Both the position numbers and the translations under genes were made by a program. DNA of 64,000 nt from Pseudoscleropodium purum (lineage: Eukaryota; Streptophyta; Bryopsida; Hypnales; Brachytheciaceae), in NCBI GenBank assembly GCA_963969395.1, contig OZ017797.1:1240001-1304000 (forward strand), read 5' to 3'. Below, one piece after another: positions 24,192 to 35,300 of this stretch (the stretch's first letter is position 1; the number at the start of each line of letters is the position of its first letter). The notes under the pieces are model-generated. The model had not been told where the DNA came from. It did no database searches and was given only the letters and a program-made list of their open reading frames with translations.

Positions 24192-24833
24192 GATACGATC
24201 ACCAGTATTGCTAAGCAACTGGTGGAGATCTAGCAGTAGAATGCCATCTCCCTAGCCAACATGCAGAGACAGACCGAGTTAGTGCAGCAACAGACTGAGT
24301 TGGCTCTGGCGCAGATGAGGGCGGACAATTCAAAGGAAAGGCTGGCGAACATAGAAATCCACAAGAGTACTCAAGCGTGGATGCGAGAGGAGTCGAAGGC
24401 AAATAGGGAGCTCTCCCAACAGAACAGGGACATGCTCCAAATACTGATCAAGAAGATCGGTATCAAGCCCGTTGTGACATTGCCGCCTACCTCTGGAGAG
24501 CCAATTTTGCAGTTGCAAGGATAGTCATCTGGTTCCAATATCAGCAATGCCTCCAGTCCTTCCAATCCGCTCAAGGATGCTGCGCCTCTTCCTGCGGAAG
24601 CGCCCACGCCGACACCCCCTCCCCCGTGCGAGGGTGATGTAGCCTACCCGTCTTCTTCAACGAATCCGGAGGCAGCCGGAGCAGAAGAGAAGCACCTCGA
24701 ATCCAGAGCAGAAGCGCATGGGGAGACATCATTGATAGGCCTTGCGCAGAACCTGCCCATGGATACTTCCGAGGTGGCGCCTGGAAGTGATGCCCTGCCC
24801 ACCGAGGATCCACCAGCAGGTTCTACCCAATGA

Positions 24834-25054
24834 AAACTTAGTGTTTTATGTTGTAGTTTTAGCGTGGATCGCGCTAATTTGTATCGTAGAAGAGTACCTG
24901 TAGCTTTCATTTCAGGTACAGTGCTCATTTTTGATGTACTTCTAGTCTGAATAGCGTCAACCAAAGTGGACGCATTTTCCAAATTGTAAATCTGTTGTTT
25001 GCGACAGTGTAATATATCACTTACATGTATTCTTGCCTCCACTTGAAATCACAG
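24834..25054 (+). other. Spacer between the two plus-strand genes, with one palindrome
   Basis: It follows the TGA at 24831-24833. A decayed palindrome (AGCGTGGATCGCGCT) lies at 24854-24880. It is probably the 3' untranslated region of the first gene plus promoter or intron of the next. Confidence 0.4.
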
Positions 25055-26222
25055 GCCTTCCAAATCTTAGAGAATTGCTTCCAGAGTCTGAGTATCCTGT
25101 CGATCACTCTCAGTTGCCAGAAGAATCATCCCTCCCGATTGAGGACGCTGAACCTTTGAATCATCCCTTGTCTTTGGAAATCGGTGATGACATTGTATTG
25201 CGGGATCATTCGCTAACGCGTCGTGAAGGACATGAAAAGCCTTCACATTCTCAAGTACCGAAGGTATGACGGTTCTCTCATCTTCTCATGACTTCATTAG
25301 ACACAGCCAGTCATGGTTTTGCCCATCCTGTGGCATACTTTCTTGGTTGATTTTACAGGGTTCCCCATCTCGGCCAGTTTCACGATCGTAACTGGCCTCA
25401 AACTCCTACGTTTCTTGTCAGGAATCCGATCCTGCAATAGCTCGTGAGGAGGAATCCAAGGGAGGGCGCCGGTCATTGAGGTCGGGGGTGGCAGACAAGT
25501 GGATTAACGTCATCCTAGACCTCAATGGCATTCTGTGCCTCTGCGAAGATTGGAAGTCACAGGGGTCAAGGTTGCAATTTAACCGAGACTCAAAGCCTCA
25601 CTCTACCGTAGTGGCTGTAGTAGTTGGGCCCAAAGCCGTCTACGTCCGTCCAGATTGCGCTCACTTCTTGAAGGAGTTAGAAAAAATAGCAATCATCTCC
25701 GTGTGGAGCTCCATGAAAAAGTCTACCACGGAGGAAATCTGTGCATACCTTTTCCGAGAAGGAAGCCTCCCCTTCCTAGTTCTTGGGCAGGACTCATGTA
25801 AGACGGTCAAGTGCAAGGATAAGTTCAGAAGGACGACCACTTATAAGGAACCTGGATCCAATAAGGACTTGTTCCTCAAAAATGTTGAATTCCTCATTGC
25901 TGGCTTCCAGAGATCCTTCTCACTGGATAATACAATCATAGTCGACGACAATCCTCGCAAGCATGTCATGAATAGCCCAGAGAATGTCATATTAGTGGAT
26001 CCTTGGAGTAATCGAGGGAATGGTGACAGGGACACGTTTCTTCTAGGGGTCCTACTTCCCTGGTTCTAACAATTGCACGGCAGCTGGGACGTGGGGCTCA
26101 AGTCCTTCCGCCAAAATGTAAAACGGAGGATTGGAAAAAGAATGCTGTGCAAGGAGAGGGGTCGTCGAGAGTACGACAAACTGATGGTAGTGGTCCGGGG
26201 GTCACCTAGTGCTCTTAAGTAG
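25055..26222 (+). pseudogene. FCP1/SCP-like HAD phosphatase gene, two exons, one in-frame TAA
   Basis: Probable exons are 25055-25263 and 25422-26222 (GTATGA...TTGTCAG intron, phase 0 on both sides). The upstream start was not found; an earlier exon is likely because the first exon begins after an acceptor (AAATCACAG). Exon 2 encodes a domain like the FCP1/NLI-interacting phosphatases: INVILDLNGIL (nucleophile Asp at about 25518; the second motif Asp is Asn), VYVRPDCAHFLKEL, IISVWSS and IIVDDNPRKH. The family removes phosphate from Ser residues, for example on the RNA polymerase II tail. The DxDx(T/V) motif here is DLNGI, so activity is doubtful. A TAA at 26067-26069 cuts the C-terminus; the frame then runs on to a TAG at 26220-26222, reading PWF-stop-QLHGSWDVGLKSF. 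Confidence 0.6.
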
Positions 26223-26309
26223 TGTTGCTTCCCGAGGTATGCAGCTCATTTTTATTTCAGTGATTATGTTGCATGTGCAGCAGTTATCAGGTCATATGTA
26301 TGCAGCAGT

Positions 26310-26340
26310 TGCACTTCAGCGCGGGTCACACTAATGTGTA
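26310..26340. repeat. Array palindrome between exon-like segments
   Basis: GCACTTCAGCGCGGGTCACACTAATGTGT is a decayed copy (right arm TCACACT). It lies after a donor-like CCGAG|GTATGCAG at 26236 and before the acceptor-like TCTGTTAG at 26485, so probably in an intron. Confidence 0.6.
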
Positions 26341-26485
26341 GCATGTTATAATCTTCGTTTCAGTAGTCCAGAGTCCCTTTGTTCATGGGTTACTAGAAGC
26401 GGCATGCTCTTAGGTGTCTGTAGTGATTTTGGGTGATGCAACTGTGGAGTGTTGCTCATACTAATTTGGTTTCCATTTCTGTTAG

Positions 26486-27127
26486 ATGCAGAATATCCTG
26501 AGCGAAACTAGGCTCAATGCGGACATGCCTTGTCAAGCGTCGGAGGACTCCATCCTTAACTATGGACAATACGTTATTCTCAGTACGGGAAATTTCCTTT
26601 GCTCGGCGCCTATGCTGAATTCGTCCATGGACTTCTCCGTCAAGAACATTGAGGACGGAGTGGTAAATAGTCCTCCCAACAAGAAGGTGCGCCTGCCCGT
26701 GTCGTGCTCGCCGTCTCCATTGCGTTCTAGGGAGGTTCGGGAGAAGTCAATGTCGCCAACTGTTTCGGAAAAAGGGACGCAAAGGAAGCTGTATGAAGAT
26801 GCTAATTACTTGGTATCCACACCAAAAGTAAAGAAATTTGTGCCTGTTGGACAACATCCAAGAAATGATGCTCTCCCTGTTGTTGCGCTCGTACTCCCAC
26901 TTTGCCGTGCTCAAACTCAGGCAGGAAGACTAAAGAGGAAAGTCCTTACGCCATCAGGTAGTCATTTGTCGACTCGTACTTGGGACGCGTGGGAGGAGAG
27001 GTCGTTAAGAGCACAGAGCTGGGAATTCATTCGACAGTGTGGGACAATCAATAAGGGAGGGTATAGTCGCGGACCGGAAATTCTGAAGGCCTTGGAGAAG
27101 ATGAAGAATTCATCTCGTAGTTGTTAG
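26486..27127 (+). CDS. Hypothetical protein, 213 aa
   Basis: The frame begins MQNILSETRLN directly after an acceptor-like TTTCTGTTAG, so it may be a terminal exon or begin at this ATG. No family is recognised. There is a basic, Ser/Pro-rich middle (SPPNKKVRLPVSCSPSPLRSREVREKSMSP), which suggests nuclear localisation and phosphorylation sites, and a C-terminal part with Trp-rich WDAWEERSLRAQSWEF. It lies in the same orientation as the two upstream genes and just after a palindrome, so it probably belongs to the same unit. Confidence 0.5.
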   Translation: MQNILSETRLNADMPCQASEDSILNYGQYVILSTGNFLCSAPMLNSSMDFSVKNIEDGVVNSPPNKKVRLPVSCSPSPLRSREVREKSMSPTVSEKGTQRKLYEDANYLVSTPKVKKFVPVGQHPRNDALPVVALVLPLCRAQTQAGRLKRKVLTPSGSHLSTRTWDAWEERSLRAQSWEFIRQCGTINKGGYSRGPEILKALEKMKNSSRSC

Positions 27128-27413
27128 GTCTTGATTCTAGATGTAAAAAAAACATTTTGGATGGATTCATCCTAGAATTACATTTGTAAGTATTGAAGTA
27201 ATTCTATTAATAGTAATACGTGCCTCATAAATGCATGGTATTTCTGAAATCTTTATGTGCGCACTTGTTTTGAATGTCATGGCATTGGATTCCTAGGTGA
27301 TTGAAGGCCTAGAGGCCTCTTTGTTTGTCACTTGTGCGCGTCAAAAGTTGCAAAGTTCTGGAATAAAGACTCTCATTTCCTTGGAAAACTCCCAAAATAG
27401 TGAATATAATGTT
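27128..27413. other. 3' flank, no gene
   Basis: AT-rich sequence with a possible polyadenylation region (AATAAAGAC at 27362). It is the transition to the retrotransposon remnant. A possible right edge of the large palindrome-bearing unit lies here, but I could not find terminal repeats. Confidence 0.35.
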
Positions 27414-28187
27414 CTAATGAGGATGTTCACTTGGATCCACAAGCATTAGGAGGCACCAGCCCGATTCTTCCTCCTCCCCTTGGCCGCTGGCTGCTCTCGA
27501 ATGGGGGGGGGCATCTACTCGCAAGAGCCCCCCAGACCGCTTCTCGGCATTGGCCACTTGCAAGCATGGCCCGTGTCTTCCGTATCCCCCCCAGCTATCG
27601 GCAGTCTCCGCAGCTTCCGGCTCCGTAGCCCTGGCGGCCGTAGCAAGGATCCCGTTGTCGATGGCCCAAGGCCAAATCCCTCTTGCCGCCAGGGAGTCTG
27701 TTGGTTGCTGGAAGCAATTTTCCTGACAAAATAAAGAATCAAACTGCAGCTTCCTCCGAGACCAACGGATAGTGGGGTCGTGGCGTATGAGCCACGGGGT
27801 ACCTAACACACAGGAATATCTTCCGGTGTTCGTGATATCCGCGGTCAATGTTTCGCAATGCCCTTCTACTTTGAGCTGAATGGTAGCTTCCTGGATGATG
27901 AGCCCAGAGTTTATTACTCTGCCGTCAATCACTCTGACTTCACGCGGGTGTTCTTTGGTCTCTACAGCCGCATTGCATTCTTGTGCAAAATGTGAATGAA
28001 TAAAAATACCAGTGGCACCAGAATCCACCAATGCAAGAGCTGCCACACCATTCACCTCAACATCCAAAGTTAGGTGCACCCCTGGGTCAAGGGTGGCACG
28101 CAAGTAATGAAGGTCAGTTTTGGCTTTGAGTTCCAATGAAACTGGTGGATCCGGCGATTCTCGCTGAGTCCTTTGGCCCAACCCCAC
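27414..28187 (-). pseudogene. Ty3 aspartic protease (retropepsin) fragment
   Basis: The frame has the retropepsin active site ALVDSGATGIFIH and a downstream VLGTPWLIRHDPTIRW, which are hallmark positions of Ty3 proteases. A G-run (nine G) near 27504-27512 and loss of homology after FQQPTD indicate frameshift and truncation before the polymerase. Confidence 0.8.
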
Positions 28188-28359
28188 CTATGACTAACTG
28201 ACCCCTTGTTCTTTGGGGAAGCTTCCTTTCAGGATCGTCGCAGCTGCTCTTTGGATGGGGCCCGGGTACTGAACCTCTCCGCTGAGTCCCGGGCTTTGCC
28301 TTTTCCCAAGGAATCGCCTCCTTCTCCTTCTATGGATGCAATGGACAAAGGCTTAGAGG

Positions 28360-29380
28360 GGTTAGTGGGACACCGTGAGTGCACATGGCCGATTTCACCG
28401 CAGCCTCAAAAGTGCCCCTGACACTGATAGTCCAACCTTTCTGTAGCTATCTTGGCCAACGCCGTACTCACTCGCATCGCCCCAAGCTCCATCGGCACCG
28501 GCCCTAACGTCCCATGGTTAGCAGAAGGTCTTCCAACTACTTCTCGAGGTATAGAGGTTGGAGTTCTAGAAACGAATGAATCTTGTTGAGGTCGTCGGGC
28601 CTGACGCCGGCCCCATAACCTTTCGTCGATTCGTGATGCCATCACCATCCAATCTTGGAGTCTCCGGGGTTGGCTTTCTACAGTGGCCACGGAGTCCAAA
28701 ACCTCGTCCTTCAATCCTCCCCTAAAACGCGCTATCAAACTAGGTTCATTCCAGTCGAGTTGCGCCACGAGCTCGTTGAAAGTGGAAATATAAGTTGCTA
28801 CCGAGCCAGTCTGACGTAGTCTTCCAATTTTGTCTTCAGCATTACCTCGTCTATCCAAGTCGCCATACACGGCAATGATCGAATCCCGGAAAGCGTTGTA
28901 ATCGATTAATAATTCATACTCCCGTTCCTCATCAAGAGCTTGTAGTAAGGGCATGGCCCAATTCTGAGCGGCCCCGGTCATGTAAGAAAGTGCATATGCC
29001 ACCTTATCCGCATCAGAGTTGTAAGTTCGTGGTTTACCTCAGAAAACTAATCGTAGCTACGCGAACCAACGATACACCTCATTCCCTTTCTTCCCAGAGA
29101 ACTTCTCCGGATCGGCTACTTTTGATTCTCGACCCTCAAAATCAGATTCCCGATGTCTTCCCATTCTAGGATATGCTCGTTCATCTCCCCTGATAGAGGT
29201 TAAAGGAGATCGTTGTCGGGGTATTGCAGCCACTTGCTCGGAAATCTACTGTACCAAATGTGGAATTGCGGATTGGAAGACAGACTGAATCTGCTGCTGG
29301 ATGAATGACGTAAATTCTGCACCCCTAGTTTCCGGCACCGGGGACTCTCCTGGTACTCCATCCAAATGCTCCCGATCCAT
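28360..29380 (-). pseudogene. Ty3 Gag, decayed
   Basis: The start is MDREHLDGVPGES at 29380. The capsid-like core follows: RTYNSDADKVAYALSYMTG, then AAQNWAMPL and WNEPSLIARFRGGLKDEV. A zinc-knuckle remnant CGEIGHVHSRCP sits near 28365-28400. In-frame stops: TAG after HLVQ (about 29252), TAG after RWFA and TGA after LRLVF (about 29035-29055), and TGA just before the knuckle (about 28405). It is not functional. Confidence 0.75.
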
Positions 29381-29967
29381 CACCAAGTCGATTTCCCAGC
29401 CAATCAACTCCCAGTGATGGCGCAGTTATCTTTGACGGAACTCCTGCTGGTCCCCTGCGAGATCATACTGATGAGCTATCCCCTACGGTCACCACGGCCA
29501 GTCCCAGCGGCAAACACGGCTCGCAGCAGACCCCTTCCCGAAACATGGGCAACTCATGGATGCGGCCTGCAGCAGGGACCATTCTCGAAGCACAAGCCAA
29601 TCAATGATACGGCATTATGTCAAGGTTCGAGGATTCCTGGCTTCCGCTCCGGCCATTCGGGCAAGCTGGCTTGTCAAGAAGGCAAGCATCGTGGCAAGCT
29701 TTCGGCGTGCGGATCCAGCTATCTAAGATTGAGTGAGGAGGGGAATCCGAGAGAACGCATATCCACGATTAATGCAACCTATAGTCTAACGGAGATTAAT
29801 ACGATCATGCCAAAGTCATGCAAGAATCAGAATTATATTCAACAAAATGCCGTATGAGGAACAAACCTCCTCTCGTGGTCTAATAAGGGAAAAAAGAACC
29901 TCCTTCCCTGACAGAACAGTTATAACTGCCTCCTCCTAGTCCAGTTGTTACGAACTAGTTCGTAACA

Positions 29968-30541
29968 TATTTAGTAATTGGGAGAATTTCAGAGTATTTT
30001 AAAAGAAATGGCAAAGCTTTGACTTTGAAAGAAGTCCCTAAAATTCATGTATTGACCAAGTTTAGTTTCCAAAACACAAGTTTTGGAAGTCCAAGTATAG
30101 TGTCAAAAAGTTTCATCGCAAAAGTCTAGAGTAAGCTTTGAACTCTTGTGTGTTAGTTTTAGCATTTTGTACTCGAAAAGACAATTCTTGGTGTTTCCAA
30201 AAATTTAAGAAAAAAACCGGGGAAAGCCAAGGAGCTCCAACTGCAACCCAAAGAGCGGATCGAACTAGATTGGAGAGCGTTCCCAAATAAGACGATTGCA
30301 AGCTAGCTAGTCATTCATTTTTTTATGACTTTTGAAAATCAAAATTAGAACATAGAATACACGTAGTAATTGTCAAAACATAAATTGGGAAAAGAAAAGA
30401 TATAGAAGTAGGGTAGAATGAAAGAATGAAAGTAGAATAGACAAGTGCAATTGATTGAAGAAGATAGGTATGAAGGTCTAATTCTCACTTAAACTACACC
30501 AAGAGTCATAATTTAGGAGGGAGAGAATTAGGACATTTACA
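29968..30541. other. AT-rich flank between retroelement and hAT transposon
   Basis: No gene or repeat recognised. It is host or older repeat sequence that carries the left copy of the hAT target duplication at its end. Confidence 0.4.
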
Positions 30542-30549
30542 ACTCCATA
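30542..30549. repeat. Left 8-bp target duplication of the hAT transposon (ACTCCATA)
   Basis: Identical to 52430-52437. Eight bp is the length made by hAT transposases. Confidence 0.9.
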
Positions 30550-30680
30550 CAGGGTTGACGAATCTCTACGTCCGCCCCAAAATAGTGTCCGTTCTTCAGA
30601 CGTCCGGACGCTAGCGGACGCAGCGTCCCTCCCGCCGTCGGAAGGCGGACGCGCGGGGCCGGGCGGACGGACGGGGCAGC
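30550..30680. repeat. hAT left terminal region rich in CGGACG
   Basis: After CAGGGTTGAC comes a dense run of GTCCG/CGGAC words in both orientations (ACGTCCGGACG, GCGGACGCAGCGTCC, GGGCGGACGGACGG). Subterminal repeats in hAT elements are transposase-binding sites; that role is inferred here. Confidence 0.75.
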
Positions 30681-32342
30681 TTAGAAAACCTGTTTTGGGT
30701 TTTTTGTTTTGATTGTTTTCACCAATGAGAGATTGAGAGTAAAGTCATTTTGATTTTGATTTTTCTTATATTGCAATTGCGATTCAATAGAGTTGTATAT
30801 CACTATTTATATAAAAGCTAAAATATGAAATATATTTTTAATTTTTTTTGTTGAATTTCATTTTGATTTAGAAACAAAATCACTTTAAAATCCAGCGAAA
30901 TGTATATCATCAATAAACAAACAATTTTATAATAAAATGATTGAAGAAACCATTGTCATTTGTCAACATGAGCTCCATATATCATAAGCAACTCAACAAT
31001 CAAACATCTAAATTCACATCTCCACAATTCCTATGGACGCCAATTGTCGCAGCTTAAAATTTTGATTTTCTTAGTATACACCAAAATAGGAACGGAAACT
31101 AGTCATTAGGGAACCGGATCCGATAAGGTGGAGAAGGAAAACTCAAAATTAGCACGGAATGTGAAGTAGTGGGCCTCTTGGATCTAATCCGGTCAGAAGT
31201 AACTAACGACAAAAACGGAATGCAACACGGATTAGGTCTAGAACCGGATTATGATGGTAAACCGGATTTATGATGACAAACCGGAAAGGGTCCAGGGACT
31301 ATAAAAGGAGGAGCTTTCACTGTTGCACCCCCTTTTAGAAACTCGACCTTGAGCGTGCGCGGTTGAGTTTTTGGCGTTTGTGCGTTTGTGTTCTGTTTGT
31401 TTTGATTCCGGTTGAGAACGGAGAGAGAACGTGAAGAACGGGACATGCGACTAGAAGAGAGTGAGATAGATTGGAGAGGGAATGCCGCCACTACGTAGGT
31501 CTAGACCAGCGAGTCCCTCTGGAGGCGAGGTGAAGCTCCGGAAAGTCATTCCGGTTATTCCCTCTATAGAGCCGGAAAAGTCTCAACTCATGGAGGATCT
31601 CAAATCCATGGGTGGCCTCGGGTTTGCCGAGAAACCTTGGGGTTTTAGGGAGGAGAGAATGGTCAAGGAGCTCCTCGGAAAGCTGTCCAACCAGTTTGAC
31701 AACACCGTGAGAGGAACTCCCGTCAGCTGGAACAAGGGAATGTGGAGAGGGGTTTACGGTTTCCAGGCAGGAGGTTTAGGGATGGTGAACCGGAAGGATG
31801 AGTTTATCCGAAGGAAGTTCCAGGGGGCTGTCAACCCGAAAGACGGATACACGGTCGAGGATTGCATGGATGACCGACACCGTCGGCTTCTGCAATTCCT
31901 GGTTCCGGTGCTTCACCTGGAAAAGCCGACCAGGGAGACGATCACCCTCGGCAACACCATTTTCGGTGCCCTCAGTGGTACTCGGAAAGTGGATTGGGCA
32001 CGGATCATTTCCGATCTCGTGGCCCAGCTCGTTAGTAGGGTTGGGAAGAAAAGGGCCCCTCCAGTGTGCCCTTACCTCTTCCACCTCTATCGAGAACACC
32101 AAGTCCTCACCGACACGGAGGAGAAGGTGTGGAAGACTCAAGAAGTCCTCCTGAAGTATGGGGAGTCGGAAACGGATGATGAGGCCGAATCCGATTTCGG
32201 GTCAGAACGGGAGTCGAGCGAGGACGACGAGGAGCCGATGCCGCCCATCAAGCGACAGAAGTTGACGCCTCTACACAAGCGCGGGACGCCTTCCGGTCAA
32301 GACAGACCGGCCCCGGAAGAGAAACCAGAAGCCGAGAAGACC

Positions 32343-35300
32343 TGTCGCAGCACAGGGCAGGTCAATTCCCCATTATACTCACAAAAATCGCTCTAGAGTA
32401 TAATTAAGTGACTCTAAAGATCGAACCCATGAGATCCTGTGAAGTATCTAGCTCTATTAAGCAGTTAAGCTAAGTCAGTATCCCAATCTTACTTTCCGGT
32501 CCTAGATCTAGAACCAGAAATACCACCACACCGGATAACTACAGACCGGATTACTCCTTCTTCCGATCCTACTTACTATACGGTCCATACAATTACACAA
32601 ATCCCAGGATCTCACAACTTCCGATCCTGGAAATCCTTCCTGACCAATCCGGTCGGGATGGTCATCCTATATCCGTAATCCTATCCGGTTTAGTTTTGCC
32701 TCTGTTTCACCATCAGAGGGGTCACCGCTTAATTTTGAGAGTGGTAGGCCCACCACTCCTTCCGTGACTTATAGTGGCTGAAGACCCACTGCCCTATTTC
32801 CTAAACTCCTAAGCTAATCCGGATCCGGTTTGGTCCTTCACAACAACCCAGATAGCAATCCGGGTTGTAGGTCACACAAAGACCCCACACTCGACCCTCT
32901 CGTACTACAACGACCTTGATGCTACTTCCGATCCGTGCGAAGACAGGTGGTTACAAGTGCACCCGTCCGTTCCAACATCAACTAAAGTTCTTCCGTTACC
33001 CCTACGGGTGGTGAGACCTCACAGGAGATCGGACACTCGACCGGATTTCCCACCCGGGAGTTCTAGCGCAGCTAAGGAATCCCTCCCTACCCGCCTAGCC
33101 TAACAACGGCTTTCTCACTCGGAATCTCAAACTCTAGACGTGCTGAGGAACTAAGTTCACTCCCAACTCTTCGATACCTACTCACATGCACCTTGGATCG
33201 GAAAAGAAACACCAAGGGGAGAAATCACTCGCAAACCAACTCGTACTATCCTAACTCCACATCATACAATCGTGTCGCGTTGGAGAGAGACACACAATGA
33301 AGAGAACAGAAAAGTACAAGAAGTTTGCAAAATGAACAACTCTCAGTTCCCATCTCAGGAACCGATTTATATACAAAGGGTAAAAACCCTAAAAGCACAA
33401 AAAGGAGCGGAAAAACCGTAGGGGTCCGCCGCCATCCTAATCTAACTTCCGGTCTAACCTAATACTGTTGAGCCGGATCCGGATCCAAATCCACTCCTAC
33501 TCCTAACTGAAATCCAAAATCCTATCTACCCTACAACTCTAGATCCTATTGTCGGGCTTCCGATCTCCGGGACTAGCTCCTCAAAGACTTCACTCAAATT
33601 CCGGACCCGTTCCCCCTCCGCAAGATTAGATACGGGTGGAGACTCCAGGTCGATGGTGATATCCGGTCTCGTGCCCGGAGTCCCAGTCCGTGCAGACTTC
33701 TTGGACTCCGGAATCCAATCCTTCCTATCCTTCGGAATGGTTGCGTCCGGAAAGATATCCGGTAGCGAGATGTCCGAAAGATGTATGCCCTTGGAGGACG
33801 TCGCTCTAGTCAGCTTCCGGCTGCTATCCTCAATCCGGTCCGCAGCCTTCCGCCCCTCCACCATTGCCGTCTCCACCTACTCAGCGAAGTCCGCGAGAAT
33901 CCGGACCATCCGGGAACCGGATAGTTTCTTCTCTTCGTGGATCTTCTCGTCGAAGAGCTTCGCTTTGGCGGCGGCCGTTCTGGTTTCTCCAAGGGTCGCC
34001 TTGATTCGCTCGGCTATCTTCCGAGTTTCCTTCGCCATCTCTCGGGTGGCCGTCACGTCTTCCCGATAGGCAAAAAGAGTTGCCTTCAGGTTATCCACCT
34101 CCTCCTACAACCGGCGGATCTCTGCTTCTTGTTTCCGGGTATCTTCCGGATTGGTGATGCACTCCGCCACCTTTTCCGCCAACTTGCTGTCCGGTGGCGC
34201 ACCTACCAACTTTCCGATCGCCGCAAGCGTCCTGTGCTTGACCTCCCAATCCGCCCTGATGTTGCACAGGACGTTGATAAGACCGTTGAACGGATCTTGC
34301 ATTTCCGGGTCTCCCCCGGAAACGGTCTTCTCGGCTTCCGATTTCTCTGCCGGGGCCGGTCTGTCTTGACCGGGAGGCGTCCCGCGCTTGTGTGGAGGCG
34401 TCAACTTCTGTCGCTTGATCGGCGGCATCGGCTCCTCCTCTTCCTCGCTCGACTCCCGTTCTGACTCGGAATCGGATTCGGCCTCATCATCCGTTTCCAA
34501 CTCCCCATACTTCAGGAGGACTTCTTGAGTCTTCCACACCTTCTCCTCCGTGTCGGTGAGGACTTGGTGTTCTCGATAGAGGTGGAAGAGGTAAGGGCAC
34601 ACTGGAGGGGCCCTTTTCTTCCCAACCCTACTAACGAGCTGGGCCACGAGATCGGAAATGATCCGTGCCCAATCCACTTTCCAGGTACCACTGAGGGCAC
34701 CGAAAATGGTGTTGCCGAGGGTGATCGTCACCCTGGTCGGCTTTTCCAGGTGAAGCACCAGAACCAGGAATTGCAGGAGCCAACGGTGTCGGTCATCCAA
34801 GCAATCCTCGACCGCGTATCCGTCCTTCGGGTTGACGGCTCCCTGGAACTTCCCTCGGACAAACTCATCCTTCCGGTTCGCCATCCCTAAACCTCCTGCT
34901 CGGAAACCGTAAACCGCTCTCCACATCCCCTCGTTCTAGCTGACGGGAGTTCCTCTCACGGTGTTGTCAAACTGGTTGGACAGCTTTCCGAGGAGCTCCT
35001 TGACCATTCTCTCCTCCCTAAAACCCCAAGGTTTCTCGGCAAACCCGAGGCCACCCATGGATTTGAGATCCTCCATGAGTTGAGACTTTTCCGGTTCTGT
35101 GGAGGGAATAACCGGAATGACTTTCCGGAGCTTCACCTCGCCTCCAGAGGGACTCGCTGGTCTAGACCTACGTAGCGGCGGCATTCCCTCTCTAATCTAT
35201 CTCACTCTCTCCTAGCCGCATGTCCCGTTCTTCACGTTCTCTCTCCGATCTCAACCGGAATCAAAACAAACAGAACACAAACGCACAAACGCCAAAAACT

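Larger units (their letters stand above)
17389..24833 (+). pseudogene. Three-exon gene for about 1288 aa with ParB/DGQHR-like motif, broken by copy C and four TAGs
   Basis: Exons are 17389-18831, 18952-20298 and 20479-24833. Both introns are GT-AG, phase 0, and carry the array palindrome. Removing copy C and one GATAC duplication leaves exon 3 at 1077 nt in one frame, which supports the model. Exon 3 then has TAG at 20680, 24231, 24237 and 24522 before its TGA. Visible parts: an N-terminal globular region; a basic/Gln-rich linker; at about residues 370-380 INGWHSVAASKF, which resembles the NGQHS/DGQHR motif of ParB- or DndB-like folds (weak resemblance); a large unrecognised region in exon 2; and in exon 3 a long poly-Glu tract, a KKRKR nuclear-localisation-like patch and a Gln-rich coiled coil. 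Function is unknown. The acidic, basic and coiled-coil parts suggest a chromatin or DNA-binding role. Confidence 0.6.
27414..29967 (-). mobile_element. Truncated Ty3 (gypsy) retrotransposon: LTR-like end, gag, protease
   Basis: Read on the minus strand: a 22-bp perfect palindrome beginning TGTTACGAACT (29946-29967) that could be the LTR start, about 570 bp of LTR-like sequence, Gag from the ATG at 29380, then the aspartic protease. Reverse transcriptase, RNase H and integrase are absent; the element stops near 27414. No second LTR is visible. The remnant is old, with several stops and a frame break between Gag and protease. Confidence 0.7.

Noticed and set aside
20680..24524. Reassignment of TAG to Gln in this nuclear genome
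   Set aside because: TAG is used as a normal terminator (for example 51885-51887 and 39721-39723), intact genes have no internal TAG, and the interrupted genes carry other damage.
29366..29857. 163-aa plus-strand frame
   Set aside because: It overlaps the start of Gag and the LTR-like part of the minus-strand Ty3 remnant and has no protein-like domain.
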